Part shown: positions 26,026 through 35,079 of the stretch, one piece after another | Layout: the number at the start of each line of letters is the position of its first letter | Numbering within the stretch: position 1 is the stretch's first letter | Assembly (NCBI RefSeq): GCF_004295345.1 | Contig: NZ_CP036200.1 | Span: forward strand, 3,845,501 to 3,909,500 | Direction: 5' to 3' | DNA from: Shewanella maritima | Lineage (GTDB): Bacteria; Pseudomonadota; Gammaproteobacteria; Enterobacterales; Shewanellaceae | Length of the DNA: 64,000 bases | Program-made: the position numbers and the translations under genes | Notes under the pieces: model-generated | What the model was told of the DNA's origin: nothing | Database searches by the model: none | Seen by the model: only the letters and a program-made list of their open reading frames with translations

Positions 26026-26525
26026 TGAAGTTGTGTTTGTGTTGAGAAATAGTTAACACTTTGACTGTAAAAGAATTATAGATTAACCATTTTGCCAATT
26101 CAATTGACTTGTTGATGCCTTAAACTTAATAAAACATGTTAAATGTTCTTGGCTGGATTTGTTAATCGTAAGATGTATCAATTTCCCCTAATCGGCTAGG
26201 TTTACGATATCTAGCATTGATAATAGCTGTAGCTGTTTTCCCTTTAGTATCCATATTGCGGTTGATACAGATGTTAATTTTGATATCGGTCTAATTGATG
26301 GGGAGTCGAGGAGGAAGGACTTCTTTTACAAACGTATGGATTAGATTTGTATTTTTCTCGGTAATTGCTTGCAAATAGTTTTACTGGCTGATTTTTGTGC
26401 ACTTTACCGTTCGGAAATCGTACCTGCTGAGTATTGTAAATCAACATCAGACTCTCGACAGCAGCAATCGAGACGGTTAGGATGAACAAAATTTGCCAAT
26501 AAGAGCAATGCAGTTAGGATAACAA
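26026..26525. other. 500-bp intergenic region with no gene recognised
   Basis: Between divergent genes. A 71-codon minus frame (26274-26489) lacks a ribosome-binding site and any recognisable domain. No terminator, palindrome or repeat stood out. Confidence 0.4.
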
Positions 26526-26843
26526 ATGGAAAACAGAAAAGTCTTGTTAACAGGCGGGAATCTACTTCAAGCACACACATGGAAAGGCTTGCTTGAAACC
26601 CGTGGGATTGCAGTTGAACTCAAAGGTGAGGCGCTACTTGGTGGTGTGGGCGAATTGCCCGTTGATATGCAAAATGTTGAGCTATGGGTCGAGGCCGCTC
26701 ACTTAGAAGCCGCGCAGTCATTGCTTGAAAATCATCAAGTTGAGCGTCCACAATGGAAATGCGTGCAGTGCCAAGAGCTTAATCAAGGTAATTTTGAGCT
26801 GTGCTGGCAATGCAGCGCGCCTAAGCCAAAGGTTTGTAATTAG
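26526..26843 (+). CDS. DUF2007 protein with a C-terminal zinc ribbon
   Basis: 105 residues: an N-terminal DUF2007 (putative signal-transducing) domain (1-70; GNLLQAHTWKGLLETRGI, ELPVDMQNVELWV) and a RanBP2-like zinc ribbon (WKCVQCQELNQGNFELCWQC, residues about 77-96) with four cysteines. The combination is common in gammaproteobacteria; function not established, perhaps protein or RNA binding. An AGGA box lies 6 bases before the ATG. It is followed 136 bp later by a rhodanese gene in the same direction. Confidence 0.82.
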   Translation: MENRKVLLTGGNLLQAHTWKGLLETRGIAVELKGEALLGGVGELPVDMQNVELWVEAAHLEAAQSLLENHQVERPQWKCVQCQELNQGNFELCWQCSAPKPKVCN

Positions 26844-26979
26844 CGACTGAGCTTTACTCCTAAATGAGGCTATTGTTGCTAGCTGAGGCTCTGTAGTTAG
26901 TAGTTGCTAACTCAAGCTAAGTCTCAGATATTTCCAAGATGCTAATCTTCCCCGTTTATTACTATTGCAGGTCAAAAAT

Positions 26980-27339
26980 ATGCAGCACTCTCCAGGTTTT
27001 GTCGCACTTGTAGAATCAATTCGCCCCCTAGTTACTGAAGTGACGCATGATGAACTCAATGCTATCGCTTCAGTATTATTAATTGATGTACGAGAAGATC
27101 ATGAGTGGGCACAAGGGCGCTTACCAAATGCTGTGCATCTTGGCCGCGGTATTATTGAACGAGATATTGAGCGCTTGTATCCAGATACCGAGCAAACAAT
27201 TGTCCTTTATTGTGGTGGTGGTCACCGCTCGGTGATGGCGGCTCATCATTTAAACAAGATGGGCTATAGCCAGGTTAAATCGCTTGTTGGCGGTTATAAA
27301 GGCGCTGTAGCCGCAGGCTTAAATGTGGTAACGGAGTAA
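26980..27339 (+). CDS. Rhodanese-like domain protein
   Basis: A single-domain rhodanese of 119 residues from the ATG at 26980 (AGG box 8 bases before; a TTG at 26965 would add five residues). LLIDVREDHEWAQGRLPNAVHL and the active loop YCGGGHRSVMAAHHL with catalytic Cys are complete. It likely handles persulfide sulfur. Its stop is 7 bases from the start of the siroheme synthase-like gene, so the two form an operon joining sulfur transfer with siroheme, the cofactor of sulfite reductase. Confidence 0.87.
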   Translation: MQHSPGFVALVESIRPLVTEVTHDELNAIASVLLIDVREDHEWAQGRLPNAVHLGRGIIERDIERLYPDTEQTIVLYCGGGHRSVMAAHHLNKMGYSQVKSLVGGYKGAVAAGLNVVTE

Positions 27340-27346
27340 TCTGCAA

Positions 27347-28258
27347 ATGCAGTATTTCCCACTGTTTGTTGATACTAGCAAGCTTAAGGTGCTGGTGGTT
27401 GGTGCGGGTGATGTGGCCAGTCGCAAGATAGATTTATTGGCTCGTTCACAAGTCAGTATTTTAGTGATTGCGCCTGATGTTAGTAACGAGATACGTCAAT
27501 ATCATCGCCAAGGAAGAATTGAGCTTATAGAGCGCGAGGTGCTTGAGGCTGACATTAACGATGTAGATTTAGTTTATCTTGCTACCGCAAATAATGCCCT
27601 GAACTGCCAGCTATCTATAATCGCTGCTCAGCGCAAAATCTGGGCGAATGTGGTTGATAATCCTGAATATTGCCAGTTTATTACGCCATCAATCGTCGAT
27701 AGAGGGAAGCTCACGGTTGCGATTAGCACGTCAGGCGCTGCGCCAGTATTTGCCCGCACCATACGCGCTAAACTAGAAGCCATGTTGCCGCGCTCGCTGG
27801 CACCTTTATTTGATTTTGTTGCCAGTAAGCGCCAACAGGTGCAACTGGCGTTACCTGAAGGCAAGTCGCGGCGTTTGTTTTGGGAACGGTTCTTTAAACT
27901 CAATCAAGAGCGCTTTGATGAGCAAACTCCTTACCATTTTGACGCCGCGTTTGATGATTTAAGCGCGGCAGGCGAATTGTTGCTAGTTGATATCGATGCC
28001 CCTGCAGATCTACTACCGATGGCGGCAATGCCATTATTGCAGCGTATTGATATCGTTTGCTGCGATAGCGTCATTCCAGGAGGGCTTAATGAGTTGTTTC
28101 GCCGGGATGCTGAGCGCAGCGAATTATTGCTCAAAAGTGATATTAGCGCGCGATTAGCTTCAGGTGAGCGTTTGTTAATTATTGCCGATGTGCAAGTCAT
28201 TAAAGAGTTAGTTGCTCACTTCCCAGAAGCTAAGCATATACGTCCAGGCCTGATTTAG
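27347..28258 (+). CDS. Precorrin-2 dehydrogenase / sirohydrochlorin ferrochelatase with vestigial methylase segment
   Basis: 303 residues. The first about 210 match the N-terminal half of CysG (Met8-like): the NAD-binding VLVVGAGDVASRKIDLL, NVVDNPEYCQFITPSIVDRG and the ISTSGAAPVFARTIRAKLEAMLP helix, which oxidise precorrin-2 and insert iron to make siroheme. The last about 80 residues (DLLPMAAMPLLQRIDIVCCD and LNELFRRDAER) resemble the start of the uroporphyrinogen methyltransferase domain but stop before its catalytic core. The organism should therefore have a separate methyltransferase. Second gene of an operon with the rhodanese. Confidence 0.85.
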   Translation: MQYFPLFVDTSKLKVLVVGAGDVASRKIDLLARSQVSILVIAPDVSNEIRQYHRQGRIELIEREVLEADINDVDLVYLATANNALNCQLSIIAAQRKIWANVVDNPEYCQFITPSIVDRGKLTVAISTSGAAPVFARTIRAKLEAMLPRSLAPLFDFVASKRQQVQLALPEGKSRRLFWERFFKLNQERFDEQTPYHFDAAFDDLSAAGELLLVDIDAPADLLPMAAMPLLQRIDIVCCDSVIPGGLNELFRRDAERSELLLKSDISARLASGERLLIIADVQVIKELVAHFPEAKHIRPGLI

Positions 28259-28490
28259 TTTTTTAAAATGACTTCCCCAAATGTTAGAGCGTTCTTAGGC
28301 GCTCTCATTATTTTGGGCGCTCTCTTTTTTTGGGGGCTGTTAGTATTTTAGGCAGTTATGTGAAACCGTTTAATCCTTCCACCTGCTAACCCGCTAATTC
28401 AGACCCTTGGCTAACTTTACCGTTAGCCCAATTGGGCACTTCGCGGTATCATTGGTTCAAGTTTTTCATCTTTCTCCGTTTAGGATCTTC

Positions 28491-29033
28491 ATGGCATTAA
28501 AATCCACTGTTTTCAAAGTATCTCTACAAATCGCAGATATGGTACGTCACTATTATTGCGATCATAGTTTGACGTTGGCACAGCACCCTTCAGAAACTGA
28601 TGAGCGCATGATGGTGCGCTTGCTGGCTTTTGCGTTAAATGCCTCTGAGACATTGAGCTTTAGCAAAGGGCTTTGTGTTGATGATGAAGCAGAGCTTTGG
28701 GACGTGAGTCTCTCTGGTGAGGTCGACCTTTGGGTTGCCTTTGGTCAAAGCGATGAGAAATGGCTGCGTAAAGCGGCTGGTAGAGCTAAGTCTGTGGTGC
28801 TATACACCTATGGAGGGCGCAGCGTACCAGTTTGGTGGCAACAAAATCAGGCGGCATTAGCACGCTATCAAAACCTCAAGGTGTATAACATTCCAGAAGA
28901 TGCGGTAACGGCAATGGCGCAGTTTGTAGACCGCAATATCGAGTTAAGCGTCACCATCACTGAAGATGAAATCTTGTTAGCAAATGCTGAACATAGTTTG
29001 TCTGTTGAACTGGAAGTGTTGAAAGCCGAGTAG
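28491..29033 (+). CDS. yaeQ: YaeQ family protein
   Basis: 180 residues from the ATG at 28491, which has TAGGA 6 bases upstream; the frame is open earlier to 28407, but the conserved N-terminus MALKSTVFKVSLQIADM begins here. The YaeQ family has a PD-(D/E)XK nuclease-like fold; conserved blocks here are HPSETDERMMVRLLAFAL, WVAFGQSDEKWLRKA and the VYTYGG-like VVLYTYGGRS. Proposed links to RfaH-type transcription suppression are old and unproven. No neighbour suggests a role. Confidence 0.88.
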   Translation: MALKSTVFKVSLQIADMVRHYYCDHSLTLAQHPSETDERMMVRLLAFALNASETLSFSKGLCVDDEAELWDVSLSGEVDLWVAFGQSDEKWLRKAAGRAKSVVLYTYGGRSVPVWWQQNQAALARYQNLKVYNIPEDAVTAMAQFVDRNIELSVTITEDEILLANAEHSLSVELEVLKAE

Positions 29034-29097
29034 TCATTGCATTAAGGTTCTTTAGCTCAACTTTAAGTTAGCTAGTAGGTTAGCGTAGGAGCACAAA

Positions 29098-29592
29098 TTG
29101 GATGTGATATTTCGCAAAGCAACTCGAGAGGACGCGCCAGCGGTATTTGATATTCGTAACCGCGCTATTATGGCGTTATGTACCAAGGCGTATCCAGTTG
29201 AGTTGATGCAGCGCTGGACATCTGGTGATTTGCCAGAGCAGTTTATTGCTGATTTAGCAGCCCATGGCTATGTGCTGACCGATGCGAAACAAGCAAAAGT
29301 GTTAGTGTCTGGCATGCTGGTGGCGAAGACTGATGAAACAGACATCGGCTTAATTGATGCGATATTTACTGAGCCAAACTACACAGGCACAGGCTTAGGA
29401 TTTCAAATGATGATGCACTTAGAGGCGCTGGCAAAAGGGCTAGGTATTAAACGCTTACAACTTGATGCCACCTTAAATGCTGCTGGGTTCTATCGTCGCT
29501 GTGGTTTTAAAGGTGAGCAGCAAAGCATTTATCACTCTCCCCGTGGATTTGACCTTGCCTGTATTCCAATGCACAAGCAGTTAAGTGATTGA
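29098..29592 (+). CDS. GNAT family N-acetyltransferase
   Basis: 164 residues. IFRKATREDAPAVFDIRNRAI starts the fold; the acetyl-CoA loop is FTEPNYTGTGLGFQMMMHLE, and the RLQLDATLNAAGFYRRCGFKG strand-turn is characteristic. The start is TTG 29098, given by TAGGAG 7 bases before it; the next alternative is GTG 29104. Substrate cannot be inferred. It lies 64 bases after yaeQ in the same direction. Confidence 0.85.
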   Translation: MDVIFRKATREDAPAVFDIRNRAIMALCTKAYPVELMQRWTSGDLPEQFIADLAAHGYVLTDAKQAKVLVSGMLVAKTDETDIGLIDAIFTEPNYTGTGLGFQMMMHLEALAKGLGIKRLQLDATLNAAGFYRRCGFKGEQQSIYHSPRGFDLACIPMHKQLSD

Positions 29593-29596
29593 ACTT

Positions 29597-29772
29597 ATAC
29601 CAATTAGCACAAGAATGTGATCATTCTTACTGGTTGCTTCTTATTGGTAAAAATGGCTTATAACTTTGTTAGAAATTTTGTAGGTAGAACAACTAGCTAG
29701 CTGCAATTTCTGCCTTGTTCTAAGCGATTTTTTCTGCGTAACCTCTAATCACTTATTTATCCTAATTGGTAT
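29597..29772. mobile_element. MITE-like repeat, copy A (inverted relative to copy B)
   Basis: A 176-bp element bounded by terminal inverted repeats ATACCAATTAG and CTAATTGGTAT. Its reverse complement matches 39001-39162 at roughly nine of ten positions, apart from a short insertion of about 14 bases. Non-coding. It fits the small non-autonomous elements seen in many copies in marine gammaproteobacteria. No transposase in the window. Confidence 0.72.
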
Positions 29773-29848
29773 TAAAAATACAAAGCCAAGCAGTTAGCTT
29801 GGCTTTGTCATGATTTGTAATAAATCAGATGAGTGCTTGTTCTTAAAG

Positions 29849-30250
29849 CTATTGTTTAAGCGTACTGGCTTTTACTTTTAGCATCGGCATGTAGCCGCCG
29901 CCATTATGGCTATTGGTAAACCCAGCTTTGATTAGTTCATTGTGGGCGATACCGCTTCGACGTCCGCTGCGACAATAAAGCACTATGTCGGTATCTTTAG
30001 CGACATTGAGTTTGGCCAAGCGAGACACAATAAACTCAAATGGAATGTTTATCGCATTATCAAGGTGACCTGCTGCAAACTCTTCTGCGGTTCTTACATC
30101 AATGACCATAGCGCCATTAGCAATTTTATCCCAAGCCTGTAACTCTCTGCTGGGCTCAGATGCTTGTGCAAGATTAGCCCAAATGATTAACAGTACGCAT
30201 GCAAGGATTGCAAATATGCGAGTGTTGAGAGATTGCTTAAATAACATCAT
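29849..30250 (-). CDS. Periplasmic rhodanese-like protein
   Basis: About 133 residues from the MMLFKQ start at 30250, which exposes a good signal peptide (FAILACVLLIIWANLAQA); the frame opens at 30319 but those extra residues are unlike a signal sequence. The rhodanese domain has VIDVRTAEEFAAGHLDNAINIP and the active loop LYCRSGRRSG with the catalytic Cys. It is 94 bases behind a DUF2892 gene and below an RND pump, so a periplasmic sulfur or metal-sulfide handling role is suggested. Together, the rhodanese and DUF2892 genes resemble a split YgaP. Confidence 0.8.
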   Translation of the reverse strand: MMLFKQSLNTRIFAILACVLLIIWANLAQASEPSRELQAWDKIANGAMVIDVRTAEEFAAGHLDNAINIPFEFIVSRLAKLNVAKDTDIVLYCRSGRRSGIAHNELIKAGFTNSHNGGGYMPMLKVKASTLKQ

Positions 30251-30344
30251 TAACTTAATCCAAAAGTTGCTACGTCCAATTGGGTAATACTTTATCGCAT
30301 CAGCCTGATGTTTGACCATTACTTTATCTGTATAGCTGAGCTTG

Positions 30345-30575
30345 TTATTCCGGTTTTGTGGCTGCTATTTGTGCTGCGGGTTTAACTCCAAGCGCTTTCA
30401 TTATCATTGCTGCAGGGCAAAACCCTGTGAATACACTTTGGAGTAAGTTAACGGCAACAAATACTGTGAACCATACAAAAAGTGGGTGAACCCACACGGT
30501 TAATGCTACAGAAAGCAATATCATTAATGCAGCAAAGGCCATGATGCTTTGTTCAAGGTTTAGCTTGTAACTCAT
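30345..30575 (-). CDS. DUF2892 (YgaP-type) small membrane protein
   Basis: 76 residues from the ATG at 30575, which has GGGGAA 5 bases before it; a longer frame from 30593 overlaps the stop of the RND gene. Two transmembrane helices (about 10-50) and the motif GFCPAAMIMKALGV typical of DUF2892. In E. coli YgaP the same domain is fused to a rhodanese; here the rhodanese is the next gene. Third gene of the RND operon. Confidence 0.85.
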   Translation of the reverse strand: MSYKLNLEQSIMAFAALMILLSVALTVWVHPLFVWFTVFVAVNLLQSVFTGFCPAAMIMKALGVKPAAQIAATKPE

Positions 30576-30592
30576 AGTGTTCCCCTTATTCA

Positions 30593-33500
30593 TTAGGATT
30601 GTTTTGCTTGGTTGTTAGTTCGTTTATGCATCCAGGCGTAATACAACACTGGAATAACAATGAGTGTTAAAACTGTTGAAACGAATATGCCGAAGATCAG
30701 ACTGATCGCCAGACCGTTAAAGATTGGGTCGTCAATAATGAATAATGCGCCAATCATAGCGGCAAAGGCAGTGAGCATAATTGGCTTGGCTCTTACTGCA
30801 CTTGCGTTGATCACTGCTTGTTCTAGCGCGACGCCAGCTTGTTGCTGACTATGGATAAAGTCGACCAGCAAGATAGAGTTGCGCACAATAATGCCAGCGA
30901 GGGCGATCATGCCGATCATTGACGGCGCAGTGAACTGTGCGCCTAACAGAGCATGACCAGGCATCACACCAATGACAGTCAGCGGAATCGGCGCCATGAT
31001 GATAAGCGGCACCGAGTATGATTTAAATTGAGCGACCACTAACAGATAAATGGCTATCATCCCAACAGCGTAGGCAATGCCCATGTCGCGGAAAGTCTCA
31101 TAGGTTATTTTCCATTCGCCATCCCATAGCACAGCAACTTCGGTTAGCCCCTGTGGTTGGCTAGCAAAGTGCTGCTCAATAGAGAAAGATTTTTGTGGAT
31201 CATTCAGCTGACCGACCATATCAAACATGCCGTAAAGTGGGCTGCCAGTAGGGCCCGCCATATCCGCCACAACCATGATCATAGGGCGCATATTCTTATG
31301 AATAATGGTGTTATTGATATTGCCTTGGTTGATGCTAACAACCTCAGCTATAGAGATTGCTTGCCCCTTATTATTGTTGACCGTCAGGTTTAGCACGCGC
31401 GCAAAGTCACTTTTATCTGCATCGGTTAATTGCAGTTTGATAGGCGTCGGTTGTTTGCGCTCTGTTTGATATAAATAACTGGCTATATTGCCATTAATCG
31501 CGCTATCTACCGTATTCACCACATCTGCAATCGATACGCCCAGCAGCGCGGCTTTGTTGCGGTCAATACTTAGCTGCCAGCGCTGCTGCATTTCTGGCAG
31601 ATAGATGTCGACATCGACTACATGCTCGGTTTGTTTAAAACCGTGGTAAATCATATTTGCAGCTTGCTCGCGCAGCTCAGCGGTTGGGGCATAAACTTCA
31701 GCGACAATAGGCGACCAAACTGGCGGCCCTGGTGGCACTTCTACAACTTTGATATTGGCGTTATAGCTCTTACCAATTTGTTGCAGTGGCTCGCGTACTG
31801 ACATCGCAATGTCATGACTGTTACGTTCACGCTTGTCTTTTGCCACAAGATTAACCTGTATGTCTCCCAGCTCCTGACTTTGTCTTAAAAAGTAATGTCT
31901 GACTAAGCCGTTAAAGTTAATCGGCGAGTGGCTACCACTATAAAGCTGTAGGTGCTCAACCTCTTCAACCTGTGTTAAATACAGCCCAAGTTCTTGCATT
32001 AAACGTTGCGTTTGCTCGACGCTAGTTCCCTCTGGCATATCAACAATCACTTGAAACTCAGACTTGTTGTCAAAAGGCAGCATTTTAAGCACCACAGCTT
32101 GCATATAAGGCAGAGAGACTGCGATGGCGATAAGTAGCACAATTGCACCTGCCATTAGTTTTCGAGCTGTTTTGCCGTACTTTGGATGCAAAAATGGGCT
32201 AATTAGTTTGCTAAATAGCGTAAGCATTTTGCCTGATGCTGTATCGGGTGCTTGTTGCTCGTGATGCTGATTTTGTTTGTGAATTAGATTTTGCTCGCCC
32301 TGATGCTGATGGGGTTTAAGCCACTTGTTACTTAGCCAGGGCGTCATAACAAAGGCAATAACCAATGACAGCAACATCCCCATACTTGAGTTAATTGGAA
32401 TAGGACTCATATATGGGCCCATGAGGCCAGAAACAAACGCCATAGGTAACAGCGCCGCAATAACGGTAAAGGTAGCAAGAATGGTCGGGCCGCCAACTTC
32501 ATCCACAGCTTTAGGGATGAGTTTACTTAACGGCTCGTTACTCAGTGCCATGTGGCGATGAATATTCTCAACCACGACAATGGCATCATCAACCAAAATA
32601 CCGATTGAGAAAATCAGTGCAAACAGTGAGATACGATTTAAGGTAAAACCCCAAGCCATTGACGCAAAAAGAGTAAGAGCAAGGGTAATGATAATAGCAA
32701 CACCAACAATGGCAGATTCGCGGGCGCCCATGGTTAGCAGCACTAACAGCACAACTGCAGCTGTGGCAAAAATCAGTTTGAAGATCAGCGTATTGGCTTT
32801 ATCGCCGGCGGTAGCGCCATAATCTCGTGATATAGCCATATTGATATTATCTGGCACCAACACATTGTCGATAGCAGTTAAGTGTTGCTTGATTTGACCA
32901 GTAATATCGACAGCATTTTTTCCTACTTGCTTACCTATGGCGATGGTTACCGCATTATATTGCCCAGTTTTATCGGCATGGATGACAAGTTGTTTTGGCG
33001 TATCTGGGCGCAGGGTGATCTCGGCGAGATCTTTTAGATAGACGCCGTTAGCCAATGGGTGCTCAGTGCTTTGCGTGACCGAAATAAGTAGGTTTTTGAC
33101 ATCATCAACAGATTGCAAAAACTCACCCGTTTGCAATTGAATAACCTGATTGTCCTGGGTAAATTCGCCGTGAGTTGAAATCTGGTTGTTTACTCGCAGC
33201 ACTTGCGCGATGTCGTTAAAAGCCAGTTGGTGCTGGCGCAGCTTGTTTGGGTCAAGTTTGATATTTAGTGTTTGCTCGGCTAGCCCTTGAGTGTAGATTT
33301 CGCGCGTACCAGGAATACGCTTGAGCTCAGTTTCAACAACCTTAGCAACATCAGATAATTGCTGCGCGCTGACGCTTGGGTCTTTCGACCACAGAGTTAA
33401 ACCAAAGATTGGTACATCTTCAATGCCGCGCGGTTTGATCAAAGGCTCGCCGATACCAGCAGCCTGGTTGAATTTGTCCTTATTTGAATACAGTTGGTTA

Positions 33501-33856
33501 TAAATTTTGATGATGGCTTCATCACGTGGAATGCCCACCTCAAAAATAGCGATGATTAATGCACCATCGGGTTGAGAAAACGAATATAAGGTATCGATGC
33601 CTTTTATCTCTGAGATCAGTTTCTCTGCCGGCAAAGTGACCTGGTTGGCAACTTGCTCTGGTGTTGCGCCCGGATATGGAATGAATACATCTGCAAAGGT
33701 AACGTCTATTTGCGGCTCTTCTTCTTTTGGTGTCACTAGCACCGCAAATACGCCAAGTAACAAACCGATTAGCGCAAGTAGCGGTGTAATTGCACTTAGC
33801 TGAAATAGGCTGGCGATTTTGCCGGAAATCCCCATTTTTGCATTGGCATCTTGCAT
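30593..33856 (-). CDS. RND efflux transporter permease
   Basis: 1087 residues of the AcrB/MdtB-like resistance-nodulation-division family: a short cytoplasmic N-terminus, TM1 (ITPLLALIGLLLGVFAVLV), large periplasmic loop (40-340), TM2-6, a Gln/His-rich cytoplasmic insertion (KPHQHQGEQNLIHKQNQHHEQQ, unusual), the second periplasmic loop and TM8-12. SIGILVDDAIVVVENIHRH carries the paired Asp residues of the proton relay in TM4. It expels substrates by proton antiport with the adaptor encoded two bases upstream. The outer membrane channel is not in the window. Substrate unknown. Confidence 0.93.
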   Translation of the reverse strand: MQDANAKMGISGKIASLFQLSAITPLLALIGLLLGVFAVLVTPKEEEPQIDVTFADVFIPYPGATPEQVANQVTLPAEKLISEIKGIDTLYSFSQPDGALIIAIFEVGIPRDEAIIKIYNQLYSNKDKFNQAAGIGEPLIKPRGIEDVPIFGLTLWSKDPSVSAQQLSDVAKVVETELKRIPGTREIYTQGLAEQTLNIKLDPNKLRQHQLAFNDIAQVLRVNNQISTHGEFTQDNQVIQLQTGEFLQSVDDVKNLLISVTQSTEHPLANGVYLKDLAEITLRPDTPKQLVIHADKTGQYNAVTIAIGKQVGKNAVDITGQIKQHLTAIDNVLVPDNINMAISRDYGATAGDKANTLIFKLIFATAAVVLLVLLTMGARESAIVGVAIIITLALTLFASMAWGFTLNRISLFALIFSIGILVDDAIVVVENIHRHMALSNEPLSKLIPKAVDEVGGPTILATFTVIAALLPMAFVSGLMGPYMSPIPINSSMGMLLSLVIAFVMTPWLSNKWLKPHQHQGEQNLIHKQNQHHEQQAPDTASGKMLTLFSKLISPFLHPKYGKTARKLMAGAIVLLIAIAVSLPYMQAVVLKMLPFDNKSEFQVIVDMPEGTSVEQTQRLMQELGLYLTQVEEVEHLQLYSGSHSPINFNGLVRHYFLRQSQELGDIQVNLVAKDKRERNSHDIAMSVREPLQQIGKSYNANIKVVEVPPGPPVWSPIVAEVYAPTAELREQAANMIYHGFKQTEHVVDVDIYLPEMQQRWQLSIDRNKAALLGVSIADVVNTVDSAINGNIASYLYQTERKQPTPIKLQLTDADKSDFARVLNLTVNNNKGQAISIAEVVSINQGNINNTIIHKNMRPMIMVVADMAGPTGSPLYGMFDMVGQLNDPQKSFSIEQHFASQPQGLTEVAVLWDGEWKITYETFRDMGIAYAVGMIAIYLLVVAQFKSYSVPLIIMAPIPLTVIGVMPGHALLGAQFTAPSMIGMIALAGIIVRNSILLVDFIHSQQQAGVALEQAVINASAVRAKPIMLTAFAAMIGALFIIDDPIFNGLAISLIFGIFVSTVLTLIVIPVLYYAWMHKRTNNQAKQS

Positions 33857-33858
33857 GG

Positions 33859-35049
33859 TTACTCTCCTTTGCGCGCAGCTAGTTGCAATAAATAAGCGGA
33901 CGCGTCTTCAATGATTTGATCTCCCGGCTTTAGTCCAGAAATAACCATGCGTTGATTAGGTTTGGTTTCACCCTGCGCTGAAGTTAGCGGCTCACCCAAA
34001 CGTACTTGAGTAAGCAATACTTGCTCGCCGACTTTTAAATAGACTGCTGTTAATTCATTGACCTGATGAATTGCCGAGTTAGGGATGCTGATCACTTGCT
34101 GAGCTGCACTGCGATAACCCGCTTTAAGCCATTGCCCTAAGTGAACTTGATTTTGTGCTGCATTATTTACATTGAAGTTAGCGCGCACCTGATGTTGTTG
34201 GTTCGCTTGGGAAAACTCAAACACGTTGAAGTTGTTAGTAGTTATGGTCGTTTGCTTGTTGGCTGTTAGTTGTGAACCAAGGATAATTTCAATGGTTTTG
34301 GCTTGTTTTAGCTCAGAGAGTTGAGAGTTAGGTACGTAGAAGCTAACCCTAAGCTGCTTGTCATCATAGCCAGAAAATAATGCTTGGCCATAAGCAATGG
34401 TTTCGCCTTGTTCCACGTGTCTTTGGGTGACGCGGCCGCTAAAGGGCGCTGAAACAGTTGTGTAATTTAGGCTTTGTTTTGCCTTAACAAGCTGCGCCTT
34501 AGCTGCAGATACAGCTTGCTCAGCGGTATTAGCCGCTGCGATGGCTTCATCCATTTGCCCTTGAGAAATAGCGCCTTGAGGAAACAGTTTGTCAAAACGT
34601 TTTAATGTCGCCTGAGCTTCTTGGTTAATGGCCTTAGCTTTAGCAAGTTCTGCTTGGGCTGTGCCAAGCTCAGCAGCTTGCTCTTCACTGGTGATTTCAA
34701 GCAGTGGTGAGCCCGCCTCAACTCGATCGTTAACATCATAATGTACCGCAATAACCCGTCCTGAGGTTTGTGCAGATACCGTCGCCGCTTTTGTTGCCTC
34801 AACTTGTGCATTGAAATAAACCGGTTTAGTTATTTCAACCTCTTTGACAGTCCAGATAGCGAGTGGCTTGGCGACAACGCTGTTTGATAGCGTTGTGAAT
34901 GCAGCAAGCACAATTAGCAACAATGGAAAGCTCAACCGTGCAAGCCCTGGTAATGGGTTTTGGCTCGATAGTTTGTTATTTGCATGTTCGATTGCGCTCG
35001 CTGTCATTTGCTCTTGGTCAACGACGTAACGAGTATTTGACTGCTGCAT
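33859..35049 (-). CDS. RND efflux periplasmic adaptor (membrane fusion protein)
   Basis: 396 residues. A cytoplasmic start of about 35 residues and one transmembrane helix (LSFPLLLIVLAAFTTLSNSVV) are followed by a barrel-sandwich/lipoyl domain split by a helical hairpin (AELGTAQAELAKAKAINQEAQ and KAQLVKAKQSLNYTTVSAPFSG), then beta-barrel domain. It bridges the pump to an outer membrane channel. The start at ATG 35049 has a plain AGGCCATT upstream, weak; a shorter start is possible. First gene of the operon, behind the dyad operator at 35080-35109. Confidence 0.9.
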   Translation of the reverse strand: MQQSNTRYVVDQEQMTASAIEHANNKLSSQNPLPGLARLSFPLLLIVLAAFTTLSNSVVAKPLAIWTVKEVEITKPVYFNAQVEATKAATVSAQTSGRVIAVHYDVNDRVEAGSPLLEITSEEQAAELGTAQAELAKAKAINQEAQATLKRFDKLFPQGAISQGQMDEAIAAANTAEQAVSAAKAQLVKAKQSLNYTTVSAPFSGRVTQRHVEQGETIAYGQALFSGYDDKQLRVSFYVPNSQLSELKQAKTIEIILGSQLTANKQTTITTNNFNVFEFSQANQQHQVRANFNVNNAAQNQVHLGQWLKAGYRSAAQQVISIPNSAIHQVNELTAVYLKVGEQVLLTQVRLGEPLTSAQGETKPNQRMVISGLKPGDQIIEDASAYLLQLAARKGE

Positions 35050-35079
35050 AATGGCCTACCTAACTTTGATTACTTGTTT

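Noticed and set aside
26274..26489. 71-codon minus frame
   Set aside because: No ribosome-binding site or recognisable similarity; probably chance.
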